NCBI GenBank assembly: GCA_964493995.1
Contig: CAZBQD010000007.1
Coordinates: 3,523 to 67,522 of the forward strand
Direction of reading: 5' to 3'
Source: GCA-002282575 sp964493995
GTDB lineage: Bacteria; Pseudomonadota; Gammaproteobacteria; Thiomicrospirales; Thiomicrospiraceae
Length of the DNA: 64,000 nucleotides
A model generated the notes under the pieces. The model did not search any database. It worked only from the letters and a program-made list of their open reading frames with translations, and had not been told where the DNA came from. Below, in pieces: positions 22,367-32,507 of this stretch. How positions within the stretch are numbered: position 1 is the first letter of the stretch; each line of letters begins with the position of its first letter. The translations under genes and the position numbers were made by a program.

Positions 22367-25300
22367 TTAGTTTACCCAAGCTCTAGCGTTGCGGAATAAG
22401 CGCATCCACGGCCCTTCTTCCGGCCAATCATCCGGATGCCACGAATACTGATCGCGTCGGAATACCCGCTCAGGATGAGGCATCATAATGGTGGCCCGAC
22501 CATCAGTCGAGGTAAAGCCGGTTAAACCCGCTGCTGAGCCATTTGGATTCAGCGGATAAACTTCGGTTGCCGCACCAGAGGCATCGACATAACGCAACGC
22601 AGCCTGAGCTTGCGCTTGATGCGCCGCATCACGCCACACCACGCGACCTTCACCATGTGCCACGGCAATCGGCATCATCGAGCCTGCCATCCCCTGCAAC
22701 AACACCGAAACACTTTCTTCTACTTTCACCATAGATAGGCGAGCTTCAAATTGCTCCGATGTATTGCGGAAGAAACGTGGCCAGTGTTCCGCCCCCGGAA
22801 TCAAGTCATGCAGACTCGACAACATTTGGCAACCGTTACACACCCCTAGAGTGAAGGTGTCCTGACGGTGGAAGAAGTCGGCAAAGGCGGTTGAGGCTTG
22901 ATTGTTGAGCTGAATGCTCGAAGCCCATCCACGACCAGCTCCCATCACATCCCCATAAGAGAAGCCGCCACAAGCCACCAGACCTTTCATTTGCTCAAGC
23001 GACAAACGTCCGCTGATGATGTCACTCATGTGCACATCAATGGCATCAAAACCCGCTTGCGTAAAGGCAGCGGCCATTTCCTGTTGACCATTCACGCCTT
23101 GCTCACGCAAGATGGCCACTTTAGGACGCGCACCCAAATTCAGATAAGGAGCAGCCACATTTTCGGCTGGGTTATAACTCAGTTGAGCAAATAATTTTGA
23201 CTCTGCCGCCTGCGATTGAATCAATCCATAGGCTTGTTGCGCGCAGTCAGCATTATCACGTAAAGCCTGCATGCGGTAAGAAGTTTCCGACCAACGTGCA
23301 TGAACATCTGCAAGGCTGCGCTCGAATACCAAGGCGCCATTCGCGTTCACACGCACAGACTGTGCGTCATTAAAATGCGCAACCGCATGACAACGATCAC
23401 TCAAGCCATGATCTGCAACCAACTGGGTGAACTGGGCTTGGTTCGCTGACGTTACCTGCACCACCACACCGATTTCTTCACTAAACAGGGCAGCGATCAC
23501 ATCGTCTGCAAAAACAGACAAATCAATATCTAAACCAGTGCGACCCGCAAACGCCATTTCGGCTAAGGTAGTAAATAAACCCCCATCACTGCGATCATGG
23601 TAAGCCGTAATCAAACCCTGTGCACGTGCCGATGTTAACAGATTGAACAGGCTACGCATCGCTTCTGGCGTGATATCAGGAGCGACATCACCCACCTGAT
23701 TATAAACTTGCGCCAAACAAGAGCCGCCTAGACGATTGGCGCCGGCACCCAAATCTAACAACCAAAGTTGACCACCCAAATCCGCCCGCAACTCAGGCGT
23801 CCAGGTTTTGCGAATGTCTTGCACCGGAGCAAAAGCCGTGACCACCAACGAGAGTGGCGAAACCACGGCTTTTTGCTGACCTTGCTCGTCTTTCCACAAG
23901 GTTTTCATCGATAACGAATCTTTACCGACCGGAATGGTTAAGCCTAACGCTGGACAAAACTCCATACCAACGGCTTTCACGCCCGCATAAAGCGCCGCAT
24001 CTTCGCCGCTATGCCCCGCCGCCGCCATCCAGTTAGCCGACAACTTAATGTGGGTTAAATCGGCCACATCGGCTGCCAAGAGGTTGGTTAACGACTCAGC
24101 GACCGACATGCGTGTCGAAGCCGCTGGATCTAACACCGCCAAAGGTGAACGCTCACCAATGGCCATAGCTTCACCAGTATGATGCACGTAATCCGTTGCC
24201 GTTACCGCCACATCCGCCACCGGAACTTGCCAAGGTCCGACCATTTGATCACGAGCAACCAAACCGGTAATACTTCGGTCTGCGATGGTGATGAGGAAAG
24301 TCTTATCCGCAATGGTGGGCAAGGCCATCAAACGATTGACCGCATCATTAACATCAATCGCCGCGGTATCAAATCCCGGTTGCGAACGCACCACATCGGC
24401 CACATCACGATGCAACTTGGGTGCTTTACCTAATAAAATCGGCAACGGCATATCAACCGGCGCATTATTGAATTGCGGGTCTTCAACCGTTAAGTGTGCT
24501 TCTTGTGTCGCTTCACCCAGCACCGCAAAGGGGCAACGTTCGCGCTGACAAATGGCTTCGAAAATCTCAAGTTTATCGGCAGCAATCGCCATCACATAAC
24601 GTTCTTGCGATTCGTTACACCAAATTTCCATCGGCGACATGCTTGATTCGTCATTAGGTACTGCACGCAAGTTGAGCTTCGCCCCTTTACCGGCATCATT
24701 GACCAATTCAGGCATGGCATTCGACAAACCACCCGCACCCACATCGTGAATGAACAGAATGGGATTATCCTCACCCATCCAAGCGCAGCGGTCGATCACC
24801 TCTTGCGCACGACGTTCCATTTCAGGGTTACCGCGCTGTACCGATGCAAAATCCAGACTTTCGTGTGATTTACCGGCATCGACACTGGAAGCGGCACCTC
24901 CACCCAAACCAATGAGCATGGCTGGGCCACCCAACACGATCAGTTTAGAACCCGCTGGAAAAGGTTGTTTTTGCACGTGTTGTTCGCGAATATTACCAAG
25001 ACCACCCGCCAACATAATGGGCTTGTGATAACCGCGTTGCTCAACCCCATTAGGCGTTAACACAGGATTTTCGTAGGTACGGAAATAACCACATAAGCCA
25101 GGACGACCGAACTCATTGTTAAAGGCAGCAGAACCCAAAGGCCCTTCAATCATCACATCAAGCGCTGAAACAATGCGACCTGGTTTACCGTATTGCAATT
25201 CCCAAGGTTGCTGAAAAGCAGGAATGGCCAGATTCGATACCGTAAAGCCAGTTAAGCCAGCCTTAGGCTTAGAACCCCGCCCTGTTGCGCCTTCATCACG

Positions 25301-26248
25301 AATTTCACCACCTGAACCGGTTGCTGCACCCGCAAAAGGAGCAATCGCTGTCGGGTGATTGTGTGTTTCGACTTTCATTAAAATGGCGACCTGCTCTTCA
25401 TGAGCACGGTAAACGCCATCCGCATCGGGGAAAAAGAGCTCGCCCAGGCTCCCTTGCATCACCGCCGCGTTATCACTATAAGCCGACAGCATGCGAGAAG
25501 GTTCGTTAGCATAGGTGTTTCGAATCATACCAAATAGACTATGGTCTTGTTTTTGACCATCAATCGTCCACTGAGCATTGAAAATTTTATGGCGACAATG
25601 CTCTGAATTGGCCTGAGCAAACATCATCAACTCAGCGTCAACCGGATCGCGTTTTAATTGTTCGTTAAAAGCCGTGAACAAATAGTCGATTTCATCTTCA
25701 GATAACGCCAATCCCATGCTTTGATTCGCCGCTACCAAGGCTGCGCGACCTTGAGACAAAACGGGAATGGTTTGGTAAGGCTTAGGCGCCTGATGTGAAA
25801 AGAGCGCGGTTAACGCATCGACCGAGTCTAGCACGCTTTCTGTCATGCGATCGTGCACCAAACCTTGCACTGTGGCAAGTTGCTCAGGGCTCAACGTATC
25901 ATCTAAACGCCAAGCGATGGCTTGTTCGATACGTTTAATGCCATGCAAACCACAGTTATGCACAATGTCAGTCGCTTTAGAAGACCAAGGCGAAATGGTA
26001 CCGACGCGAGGCGAGACCACAAACTGTGCCGACAAGGCCGTTGCCAATTCAGTCGATTCATTCAACAGCTTGCTGAGCGTGAGTTTCGCTTGTACATCGA
26101 GCGGTTGTTCACATTCAGCCACATAAACAAACTGTGCTTCCACTTGCACTAATTCAACACCACGTTGTTGCGCGCGTTGTTTCAGTTGCTGGATACGGAA
26201 CGCAGAAAGCGCCGCTTGCCCCCAAATAAATTCAATGACTTGACTCAT
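22367..26248 (-). CDS. purL: Phosphoribosylformylglycinamidine synthase
   Basis: 1293 residues, the long single-chain gammaproteobacterial form. It converts FGAR, glutamine and ATP to FGAM in purine synthesis. The FGAM-synthase halves carry SEHCRHKIFNA, VETHNHPTAIAPFAGAATG and SVDAGKSHESL; the C-terminal glutaminase domain has the cysteine in LGVCNGCQML (about residue 1138) and the histidine/glutamate in MMPHPERVFR. Its start overlaps the bamC stop in an ATGA, so the two are translated together. Confidence 0.97.
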   Translation of the reverse strand: MSQVIEFIWGQAALSAFRIQQLKQRAQQRGVELVQVEAQFVYVAECEQPLDVQAKLTLSKLLNESTELATALSAQFVVSPRVGTISPWSSKATDIVHNCGLHGIKRIEQAIAWRLDDTLSPEQLATVQGLVHDRMTESVLDSVDALTALFSHQAPKPYQTIPVLSQGRAALVAANQSMGLALSEDEIDYLFTAFNEQLKRDPVDAELMMFAQANSEHCRHKIFNAQWTIDGQKQDHSLFGMIRNTYANEPSRMLSAYSDNAAVMQGSLGELFFPDADGVYRAHEEQVAILMKVETHNHPTAIAPFAGAATGSGGEIRDEGATGRGSKPKAGLTGFTVSNLAIPAFQQPWELQYGKPGRIVSALDVMIEGPLGSAAFNNEFGRPGLCGYFRTYENPVLTPNGVEQRGYHKPIMLAGGLGNIREQHVQKQPFPAGSKLIVLGGPAMLIGLGGGAASSVDAGKSHESLDFASVQRGNPEMERRAQEVIDRCAWMGEDNPILFIHDVGAGGLSNAMPELVNDAGKGAKLNLRAVPNDESSMSPMEIWCNESQERYVMAIAADKLEIFEAICQRERCPFAVLGEATQEAHLTVEDPQFNNAPVDMPLPILLGKAPKLHRDVADVVRSQPGFDTAAIDVNDAVNRLMALPTIADKTFLITIADRSITGLVARDQMVGPWQVPVADVAVTATDYVHHTGEAMAIGERSPLAVLDPAASTRMSVAESLTNLLAADVADLTHIKLSANWMAAAGHSGEDAALYAGVKAVGMEFCPALGLTIPVGKDSLSMKTLWKDEQGQQKAVVSPLSLVVTAFAPVQDIRKTWTPELRADLGGQLWLLDLGAGANRLGGSCLAQVYNQVGDVAPDITPEAMRSLFNLLTSARAQGLITAYHDRSDGGLFTTLAEMAFAGRTGLDIDLSVFADDVIAALFSEEIGVVVQVTSANQAQFTQLVADHGLSDRCHAVAHFNDAQSVRVNANGALVFERSLADVHARWSETSYRMQALRDNADCAQQAYGLIQSQAAESKLFAQLSYNPAENVAAPYLNLGARPKVAILREQGVNGQQEMAAAFTQAGFDAIDVHMSDIISGRLSLEQMKGLVACGGFSYGDVMGAGRGWASSIQLNNQASTAFADFFHRQDTFTLGVCNGCQMLSSLHDLIPGAEHWPRFFRNTSEQFEARLSMVKVEESVSVLLQGMAGSMMPIAVAHGEGRVVWRDAAHQAQAQAALRYVDASGAATEVYPLNPNGSAAGLTGFTSTDGRATIMMPHPERVFRRDQYSWHPDDWPEEGPWMRLFRNARAWVN

Positions 26249-27336
26249 TCAATCGCACCCATACGCTGGAAGATAGATTTACGTTCTTTTGCCGTTAATG
26301 CGCGATTATCGACACTTTCAACGGTGACATCCGTTGTTTTCAAGCTGGTGTTGGCTTTGAACTTCAAGCTCACCTGATTAACTGCTTCAGATTCGGAGCT
26401 GAACAGACGAGAGAAAAAGCCTTTTTCTTCTTGAGCCGCCTCTGGTTTGAGTTTGAGGGTCATGATGCCATTCGCTTTGTCGGTGCTCAACACGGTGAAG
26501 CCAGAACGATCTGCCAAAGACAAAATAAACTGCCAACTTTCTTCCATACCCGCTTTGAGACTCAATCCGGCGAATTCGCCGTCTAACGACATTTCAAGAC
26601 GTTTTTCGGTCGCAGCCACCTGGGCAACGGCATTATTCATCGAAGCCCCTAAGAACACCATCGATTGATAGAGCATTTCTGCTTCAAATACGGGATGGTA
26701 AGGACGTGAACGCCAATTATTAATGTCACCATCAAAATCAGCCAAAATCATCGAATGACGCAGATAGACGTTGGCGCCGCCTTGCTTGTCTGTTTCAACT
26801 CGAAGCGTTAACCGATCCATCGCACCCTTAGCGGTCTCTTCGCGCCATGAGTTCAAAATACGCGTTAAAAAACCCATTTCCGATTTAGGTACGACTTCTT
26901 TACGGGCTACATAGGCGGTGCGAATCAAACCCACGTCTTTACGAGACTCTTCGACCGTGAAGCCTTGAGCCACCAAGAAGCGTTGTAAACGTTCCCACAA
27001 ATCATCTGAATTGACTTTATCAACATGCAACCAGCGTTCAGAAAGGTTGCTGGCAATCGACAGACCATCTACCTGATAAGTCGGAATGTCCTTACGCATA
27101 ATCTTGTCATTTAACTGACCCATCAACTGACGGTTGGTCACATCCATATTACGGTTTGGATTCTGAAAACCCGGTGGCAATTCCAAAGGAGAAATCAGCG
27201 CATCTTGTGTAACGCGGTAGTTATCTGGGCTGGTGATGGCATCACCAGAACCAAACGACTTACTTAGGCTGCTACAACCGGACAGCGACAAAACAGATAA
27301 GGCCGTGATGCCCACTAAGCCTAAAGAATATTTCAT
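26245..27336 (-). CDS. bamC: Outer-membrane assembly lipoprotein BamC
   Basis: About 363 residues. Lipoprotein signal peptide MKYSLGLVGITALSVLSLSG with the lipid-accepting Cys at 21. The region NYRVTQDALISPLELPPGF is the conserved unstructured N-terminus that contacts BamD, and two helix-grip domains follow. Part of the BAM complex inserting beta-barrel proteins. The start at 27336 begins the signal peptide with GGAG ahead; an in-frame start at 27348 is less likely. The order dapA-bamC-pur gene is the usual one in this class. Confidence 0.88.
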   Translation of the reverse strand: MKYSLGLVGITALSVLSLSGCSSLSKSFGSGDAITSPDNYRVTQDALISPLELPPGFQNPNRNMDVTNRQLMGQLNDKIMRKDIPTYQVDGLSIASNLSERWLHVDKVNSDDLWERLQRFLVAQGFTVEESRKDVGLIRTAYVARKEVVPKSEMGFLTRILNSWREETAKGAMDRLTLRVETDKQGGANVYLRHSMILADFDGDINNWRSRPYHPVFEAEMLYQSMVFLGASMNNAVAQVAATEKRLEMSLDGEFAGLSLKAGMEESWQFILSLADRSGFTVLSTDKANGIMTLKLKPEAAQEEKGFFSRLFSSESEAVNQVSLKFKANTSLKTTDVTVESVDNRALTAKERKSIFQRMGAIE

Positions 27337-27357
27337 GAAACAAGGCACTCCGAAAAA

Positions 27358-28248
27358 TTATGAGTTTGGTAAACAATGGGCTTGCTGAAGCGCGGCTTCA
27401 ATCAGCGGACGCTTGGCCTCTGACAAAACCGTTAAAGGCAGACGAATACCCAAACCAACATAACCCATGCGATTTAATGCCCATTTCACGGGAATGGGAT
27501 TGGCTTCAACAAACAGATCACGATGTAGAGCTTGCAAAGGCAAGTCCAAAGCACGAGCTTCTTCTGCCTTACCCGCGAGCGCGGCTTGATAAGCTTGACT
27601 GACCGCCTTGGGAGCAACATTCGCCGTCACGGAAATACCGCCATGCCCACCTAACAAAATAAACTCAACCGCTGTGGCATCATCGCCGGTGTAAAACTCA
27701 AATCCCGGTGCGCAAATAGCCTGCATCGCTGTCAAGCGTTCTAGGTTGCCTGTTGCATCTTTGATACCCACAATATTGTCAATGTGCGACAAGCGAGCGA
27801 CCGTTTCTGGCAACATATCCACCGCAGTGCGCCCTGGTACATTGTACAAAACCACCGGAATATCCACGGCTTCAGCAACGGCTTTGTAGTGCAGGTAAAG
27901 CCCTTCTTGCGTGGGTTTGTTGTAGTAAGGCGTTACCAATAAGGCGGCGGCGGCACCGGCGTCTTTCGCACACTGTGTTAATGCAATCGCTTCACGCGTG
28001 CTGTTAGCACCCGTTCCACCCATAATCGGTACGCGACCCTTGACATAATCCACCGCATAGCGAATCAACGCACAGTGTTCGTCGTAGTCCAAGGTCGAAG
28101 CTTCACCCGTGGTTCCCGCAACACAAATAACCGAAGTTTCGTTATCACAATGAAAATCTAATAAGCGATCGAAAGCCGGATAATCAACCGCACCTTCAGG
28201 CGTCATGGGCGTTACGATGGCAACCATGCTTCCACGAAATGAAATCAC
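27358..28248 (-). CDS. dapA: 4-hydroxy-tetrahydrodipicolinate synthase
   Basis: About 296 residues. It condenses pyruvate and aspartate semialdehyde for lysine and diaminopimelate synthesis. The Schiff-base lysine is in VGIKDATGNL, the proton-relay tyrosine in LYNVPGRTAVDM, and the substrate motif is GTTGEASTL. The start is taken as GTG 28248 with GGAGAG seven bases ahead; the in-frame extension to 28263 overlaps this ribosome-binding site. Upstream of bamC in one transcript, 21 bases apart. Confidence 0.95.
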   Translation of the reverse strand: MISFRGSMVAIVTPMTPEGAVDYPAFDRLLDFHCDNETSVICVAGTTGEASTLDYDEHCALIRYAVDYVKGRVPIMGGTGANSTREAIALTQCAKDAGAAAALLVTPYYNKPTQEGLYLHYKAVAEAVDIPVVLYNVPGRTAVDMLPETVARLSHIDNIVGIKDATGNLERLTAMQAICAPGFEFYTGDDATAVEFILLGGHGGISVTANVAPKAVSQAYQAALAGKAEEARALDLPLQALHRDLFVEANPIPVKWALNRMGYVGLGIRLPLTVLSEAKRPLIEAALQQAHCLPNS

Positions 28249-28332
28249 GCAGGAACTCTCCAAAGAGATAAATTAAATAAGTACTATGATACCGCAGTTA
28301 GCCATTGCTTAGCAAAAACGATAGATTAAAAA

Positions 28333-29022
28333 CTAGGTGACAAATTGCCCATCCCTCATCAGCAACACCCGATTCATCCGTTCTGCCAGACTGCTATCAT
28401 GGGTAACAATAATGAGCGACATATTGGTTTGTTGTTGTAATTCCATCAACAAATCATAAATCTTGTCCGCGGTTGCCGAATCTAAATTACCCGTCGGTTC
28501 ATCGGCCATCAAGCAGTCGGGACGCGTCACCAAAGCGCGAGCAATGGCGGTACGTTGCCGCTCACCACCCGATAGCTCACCGGGTTTGTGCGCCAATCGA
28601 TGCGACAATCCCACTGAATCCAACATGGTTTTTGCCGCTTCTCTGGCTTGGGCAGCAGGCGTGCGGCGTACCATTAACGGCATAGCCACATTGTCTAGCA
28701 CGGTAAATTCGGGTAACAAATGATGAAACTGGTAGACAAAGCCCAAATGACGATTACGCAGGCGACCCCGCTCTGCTTCATTCAGAGTTGAATAATCTTG
28801 ACCACATAAACGCACTTTACCCGCTGTCGGTTTATCCAACCCCCCCAGCAAATGCAGTAAAGTCGATTTACCCGATCCCGATGCGCCGACAATGGCGCAA
28901 CAATCACCCGGTTCAATGCTGAAGTCGATGGATTTAAGCACATCCACCTGCATATCGCCTTCTTCAAAGCGTTTGCATAAACCCTGTGCTTCTAATACAA
29001 AGGATTGAGCAGGATTATTCAT
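28333..29022 (-). CDS. lolD: Lipoprotein-release ATPase LolD
   Basis: 229 residues. ABC ATPase powering extraction of outer-membrane lipoproteins from the inner membrane. Walker A GASGSGKST (about 41-49), the Q-loop VYQFHHLLPEFTVLDNVAMPL, the signature LSGGERQR and Walker B CLMADEPTGNLD are intact. Its start overlaps the end of the LolC/E gene by eight bases. Confidence 0.94.
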   Translation of the reverse strand: MNNPAQSFVLEAQGLCKRFEEGDMQVDVLKSIDFSIEPGDCCAIVGASGSGKSTLLHLLGGLDKPTAGKVRLCGQDYSTLNEAERGRLRNRHLGFVYQFHHLLPEFTVLDNVAMPLMVRRTPAAQAREAAKTMLDSVGLSHRLAHKPGELSGGERQRTAIARALVTRPDCLMADEPTGNLDSATADKIYDLLMELQQQTNMSLIIVTHDSSLAERMNRVLLMRDGQFVT

Positions 29023-30265
29023 AACGCAAAGCCTCCGCTGGTTGGGTTTTCGATGCCTGCCAAGCGGGATACAGGGTGGCTAACAAGGTGAGCGTAAAAG
29101 TCATGAGGGCGACCTGCCACACATCACTCCATTCTAAATGCGAAGGCACAAAACTGATGTAAAACACATTGGCGGGGAAAAACTTAAAGCCGAATAGCTG
29201 TTCAATAAAAGGCACAATGGTATCGATATTCGTCGCCACCGCCACCCCACCGGCAATGCCGAGCAGCATACCAATCAGTCCGATTGCCATGCCCTGCACA
29301 ATAAATATGGTCATGATGGAGGCCGGCGAGGCACCAATGGTGCGTAAAATGGCAATATCACTGCGTTTATCCGTCACCACCATCACCATCGTTGAAATGA
29401 TATTAAAGGCAGCCACCATCACAATCAGCGCTAAGCCAATGAACATCATACGTTTTTCTAATTGTAAGGCAGCAAAGAAATTTGCGTGTTGCTGCGTCCA
29501 ATCAGTCACGTAAACCGTGCGCGTAATGACGCTACTGAGATCATCACGCATAGTAGGAATATCAAACATATTGGTGACTTTCAACTGTAACCCACTGACT
29601 TCATTGGCTTCTAGCCCAAACAAAACCTGCGCATCAGCCAAGTTAATGTAGGCCATACCGCCATCAAAGTCGTGCATACCCACCTCGAATATACCGACGA
29701 GGGTAAAACGCTTCATTTTAGGAATGAAGCCAACGGCAGTATTACTGCCTTCCGGCGTAATCAGTGTGATCTTATCTCCCAATACCACGCCTAATTTAGC
29801 CGCCAGTTCGCTACCGAGCACAATGGCAAACTCTCCCGGTTTGAGCGATGAAAACTGACCGAACTTAACCTGATCGGCAATGGTCGAAACCGCCCCTTCC
29901 AGCTCCGGATCAACCCCCTTCACCATAGCCCCATGTGAATTAGCACCATGCGCAACTAAAGCCAAACGGCTGACATTGGGCGCCAGTCCGGTAATGGAAG
30001 GCGTCTGTTTAATTTCACCGGCAAGTTGCTGCCAATTTTCGAGCTTATCACCCGGTCCCGATACGGTCATATGTGCCGTCATGCTGAGCATGCGTGAACG
30101 AATTTCTTCATGAAAGCCATTCATGATCGACAAGATGGTTATCAGTGCCAGAATACCCAAGGCAATGCCCAAAAACGAGATGAGTGAAATGAACGAGATG
30201 AAATGATTGCGTCGTTTTGCGCGCAAGTATCTCAGTCCAATACGCCATTCAAAGGGAAGATTCAC
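29015..30265 (-). CDS. lolC: Lipoprotein-releasing permease LolC/LolE
   Basis: 416 residues with four membrane segments: one at about 22-48, three at the C-terminus (about 270-400), and a large periplasmic domain between them, as in the MacB/LolC fold. N-terminal FEWRIGLRYLRAKRRNHFISFISLISFLG is typical (shown here in part: RIGLRYLRAKR). Only one permease gene accompanies lolD here, so it may form a homodimer as in LolF-type systems, or a partner lies elsewhere. LolC versus LolE cannot be decided from sequence alone. Confidence 0.9.
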   Translation of the reverse strand: MNLPFEWRIGLRYLRAKRRNHFISFISLISFLGIALGILALITILSIMNGFHEEIRSRMLSMTAHMTVSGPGDKLENWQQLAGEIKQTPSITGLAPNVSRLALVAHGANSHGAMVKGVDPELEGAVSTIADQVKFGQFSSLKPGEFAIVLGSELAAKLGVVLGDKITLITPEGSNTAVGFIPKMKRFTLVGIFEVGMHDFDGGMAYINLADAQVLFGLEANEVSGLQLKVTNMFDIPTMRDDLSSVITRTVYVTDWTQQHANFFAALQLEKRMMFIGLALIVMVAAFNIISTMVMVVTDKRSDIAILRTIGASPASIMTIFIVQGMAIGLIGMLLGIAGGVAVATNIDTIVPFIEQLFGFKFFPANVFYISFVPSHLEWSDVWQVALMTFTLTLLATLYPAWQASKTQPAEALRYE

Positions 30266-30290
30266 GTTTGTATCCTACGCGATTAAGCGG

Positions 30291-30902
30291 TTAAGTGGTA
30301 ATAAACTTGGGTAAGCGCCAGCCTAAAAAGATTCCCCCTAAGCGCATCGCCAAGGTAGCAATCATGGAAAGCACGATGACCAATTCAAATAGTCCAATCC
30401 AGTGGTTGGCCAGCACATAAACACTGGCACCGAAAAAGGATGCCGTGGCGTAAATTTCTTGACGTAGAATAAGGGGCACTTCGCCAACCAAAATATCGCG
30501 AATCATACCACCGACCACACCGGTCATCACCCCCATCATCACCGCGATGATGTCGGCATAGCCCAAGGATAAGGCTTTCTGCGCGCCAATGATGGTAAAC
30601 ACCGCCAATCCGACAGCATCCAGTAACAGTAACACCTTCATGGGTATGACGTGCGTACGTCGATAGAGCGCCACCAAAATAGTGGTGACGATAATCAAAT
30701 ACAAGTATTCAGTATGCATCAGCCAAAAAACCGGCACGCCCAGAATCAAGTCGCGCAACGTACCACCGCCCACCGCTGTCACCATCGCCAATACCAAAGC
30801 ACCGAACAAATCGAGCTGATGACGACTGGCCGCCAACAAACCCGTAATGGCAAACACAATGGTTCCCATTAAATCGATGGAAAGTAATAACGGGTCTAGC
30901 AT
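30291..30902 (-). CDS. TRIC-family (UPF0126/YicG) membrane protein
   Basis: About 203 residues with roughly seven hydrophobic segments arranged as two repeats, each with the glycine motif (TAVGGGTLRDLILG and GVVGGMIRDILVGEVPLIL) that marks bacterial trimeric intracellular cation channel homologues, proposed potassium-selective channels. The start at 30902 has AGGA nine bases ahead; the longer frame to 30932 lacks a ribosome-binding site. It follows the sqr terminator and precedes the lol genes. Confidence 0.85.
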   Translation of the reverse strand: MLDPLLLSIDLMGTIVFAITGLLAASRHQLDLFGALVLAMVTAVGGGTLRDLILGVPVFWLMHTEYLYLIIVTTILVALYRRTHVIPMKVLLLLDAVGLAVFTIIGAQKALSLGYADIIAVMMGVMTGVVGGMIRDILVGEVPLILRQEIYATASFFGASVYVLANHWIGLFELVIVLSMIATLAMRLGGIFLGWRLPKFITT

Positions 30903-30971
30903 GCAAAGCGGTCCTAAAAAATCAGCCATCAATCATACCACAGCCATAAATTCGATAAAGCCACTCTTCAT

Positions 30972-30998
30972 AAAAAAACCGCTCTGTCCGAGCGGTTT
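30972..30998 (-). terminator. Intrinsic terminator after sqr
   Basis: On the minus strand AACCGCTC and GAGCGGTT pair around five bases, followed by seven T, 28 bases after the sqr stop codon. Confidence 0.85.
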
Positions 30999-31025
30999 CT
31001 TCAGTCTGGCACGACTTTTAATCGG

Positions 31026-32321
31026 TCACGAGCGCTCTTCCGATTTCAAACGCACGATTCCCAACATTTTCATGACATACTTTTGGTAAATCGGTTCTGA
31101 ATTACCATTCTTCATGTTACGAATAAAGTACTTCTCGAAGGCGATTTTAGCCAAATGCACCCACTTGCCTTGTTTCGCCCAAGTCAAATTACGCGGCGGA
31201 ATTTGCGGCAAGGCAACGAAAGCTGCACCTGTATCGCCCAAATCGGCTAGGCAAATGGTATTCCATGTGGCTTCTTCGCACACTTCCTTACCTGCTAAGT
31301 CATTTTCGATGTTGTGACAAATCGCCGTGACCATGCCTTCAATCATCAAACCGGTTTTTGGCGTACCAACTGGCACGGGGGTGGCTTCCACAGGGGGAAT
31401 CGCGACCACGACACCGAGCGCATAAATGCGTTTGTAGGTCGGGTTGCGGTTGAATTTATCGACCTTAACCATGCCACGCGGATTGACCAACGCTTCATCA
31501 GCATGTTGCAAGAACTTAGGACCTTTGAAGGCGGGCAACATCATCGAGTAGCCAAAAGGCAGTTGATGCGATTTAATGACCGCGCCATTGGCATCATGTT
31601 CATCCACATACATTACGCCTTGTTCGATTTTGCTGACTTTAGCGTTGCAAATCCAGTTAATGTGACGTTGACGCATGATGCTTTCCAGCATGCCTTTAGA
31701 ATCACCCACACCACCCAATCCCAAATGACCAATGTAAGGCTCTGAAGTGACAAAGGTCATTTTTACGTCTTTACGAATCTTACGTTTACGCAAATCCGTA
31801 TCCATAATCATGGCGTATTCGTATGCCGGACCAAAACACGAAGCCCCTTGCACCGCACCCACGACGATGGGAGCCGGATTGGCACAGAAGGCTTCCCAAT
31901 CTTCAAAAGCTTCAACAGAATGACCCGTGGTACACACGGAAACCGTATGACCACCATGGCTGGTCGGGCCAAACCCCTCGATTTCTTCAAAGGCTAAGTA
32001 AGGACCGGTTGCTAGAATAACATAGTCATAATCAATCTTTCTTCCGTTCGCCAACAACAGCTGGTTTTCATTGGGCTTGATTTCAGTGACCGTTGCATGA
32101 ATGAACTCGATCCCTTTGCGCGTCAGTGCGGGTTCTAACGGAAAGGAAATGTCTTCGGGCGTACGCCAACCCACTCCCACCCAAGGGTTAGAAGGGGTAA
32201 ATTGAAATTGATCGAGCGCCGACACCACTTTCACTGTGTGTGCAGAACCCAATTGACGCTTGATGTCGTAAGCGATTGGCATGCCGCCAATACCCGCTCC
32301 GACAATAACGATGGTTGCCAT
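31026..32321 (-). CDS. sqr: Sulfide:quinone oxidoreductase
   Basis: 431 residues. FAD flavoprotein of the SQR/FCSD family: VIVGAGIGGMPIAYDI (5-20) binds FAD; NPWVGVGWR, DYDYVILATGPYLAFE and GTPKTGLMIEGMV are family motifs. Conserved cysteines lie in SVCTTGHS and GASCFGPAYEY, the redox pair expected for SQR. The C-terminal hydrophobic helix region (IAFEKYFIRNMKNG) would anchor it to the membrane. It oxidises sulfide to sulfur/polysulfide and reduces quinone. It looks most like the type VI (SqrF) group of Thiomicrospira relatives, though subtype needs a tree. AAGGAAA precedes the start; it is a monocistronic gene. Confidence 0.9.
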   Translation of the reverse strand: MATIVIVGAGIGGMPIAYDIKRQLGSAHTVKVVSALDQFQFTPSNPWVGVGWRTPEDISFPLEPALTRKGIEFIHATVTEIKPNENQLLLANGRKIDYDYVILATGPYLAFEEIEGFGPTSHGGHTVSVCTTGHSVEAFEDWEAFCANPAPIVVGAVQGASCFGPAYEYAMIMDTDLRKRKIRKDVKMTFVTSEPYIGHLGLGGVGDSKGMLESIMRQRHINWICNAKVSKIEQGVMYVDEHDANGAVIKSHQLPFGYSMMLPAFKGPKFLQHADEALVNPRGMVKVDKFNRNPTYKRIYALGVVVAIPPVEATPVPVGTPKTGLMIEGMVTAICHNIENDLAGKEVCEEATWNTICLADLGDTGAAFVALPQIPPRNLTWAKQGKWVHLAKIAFEKYFIRNMKNGNSEPIYQKYVMKMLGIVRLKSEERS

Positions 32322-32456
32322 GTGATATTTCCTTCTGAAAACTGTTTAATTTTTGTTTATGTGTAGCCGCTATGAGCATTGTATCAAGGTGTTTTTTTTT
32401 CGTATATCACCAATATTCACTACGTAGCCAAGCATTTTCAAGCTGGGCCACAATGC

Positions 32457-32462
32457 TATAAT
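32457..32462 (+). promoter_or_regulatory. Extended -10 of the mfd promoter
   Basis: TGCTATAAT reads as an extended -10 element 45 bases before the GTG start of mfd; no good -35 is visible, which is acceptable for an extended -10. Confidence 0.5.
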
Positions 32463-32507
32463 AGACAAGTCGAACACACAACACTAACAAGCAACAGGAA
32501 GGGTTCA

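Noticed and set aside
28249..28332. Lysine or other riboswitch before dapA
   Set aside because: The gap is short and contains no recognisable conserved core.
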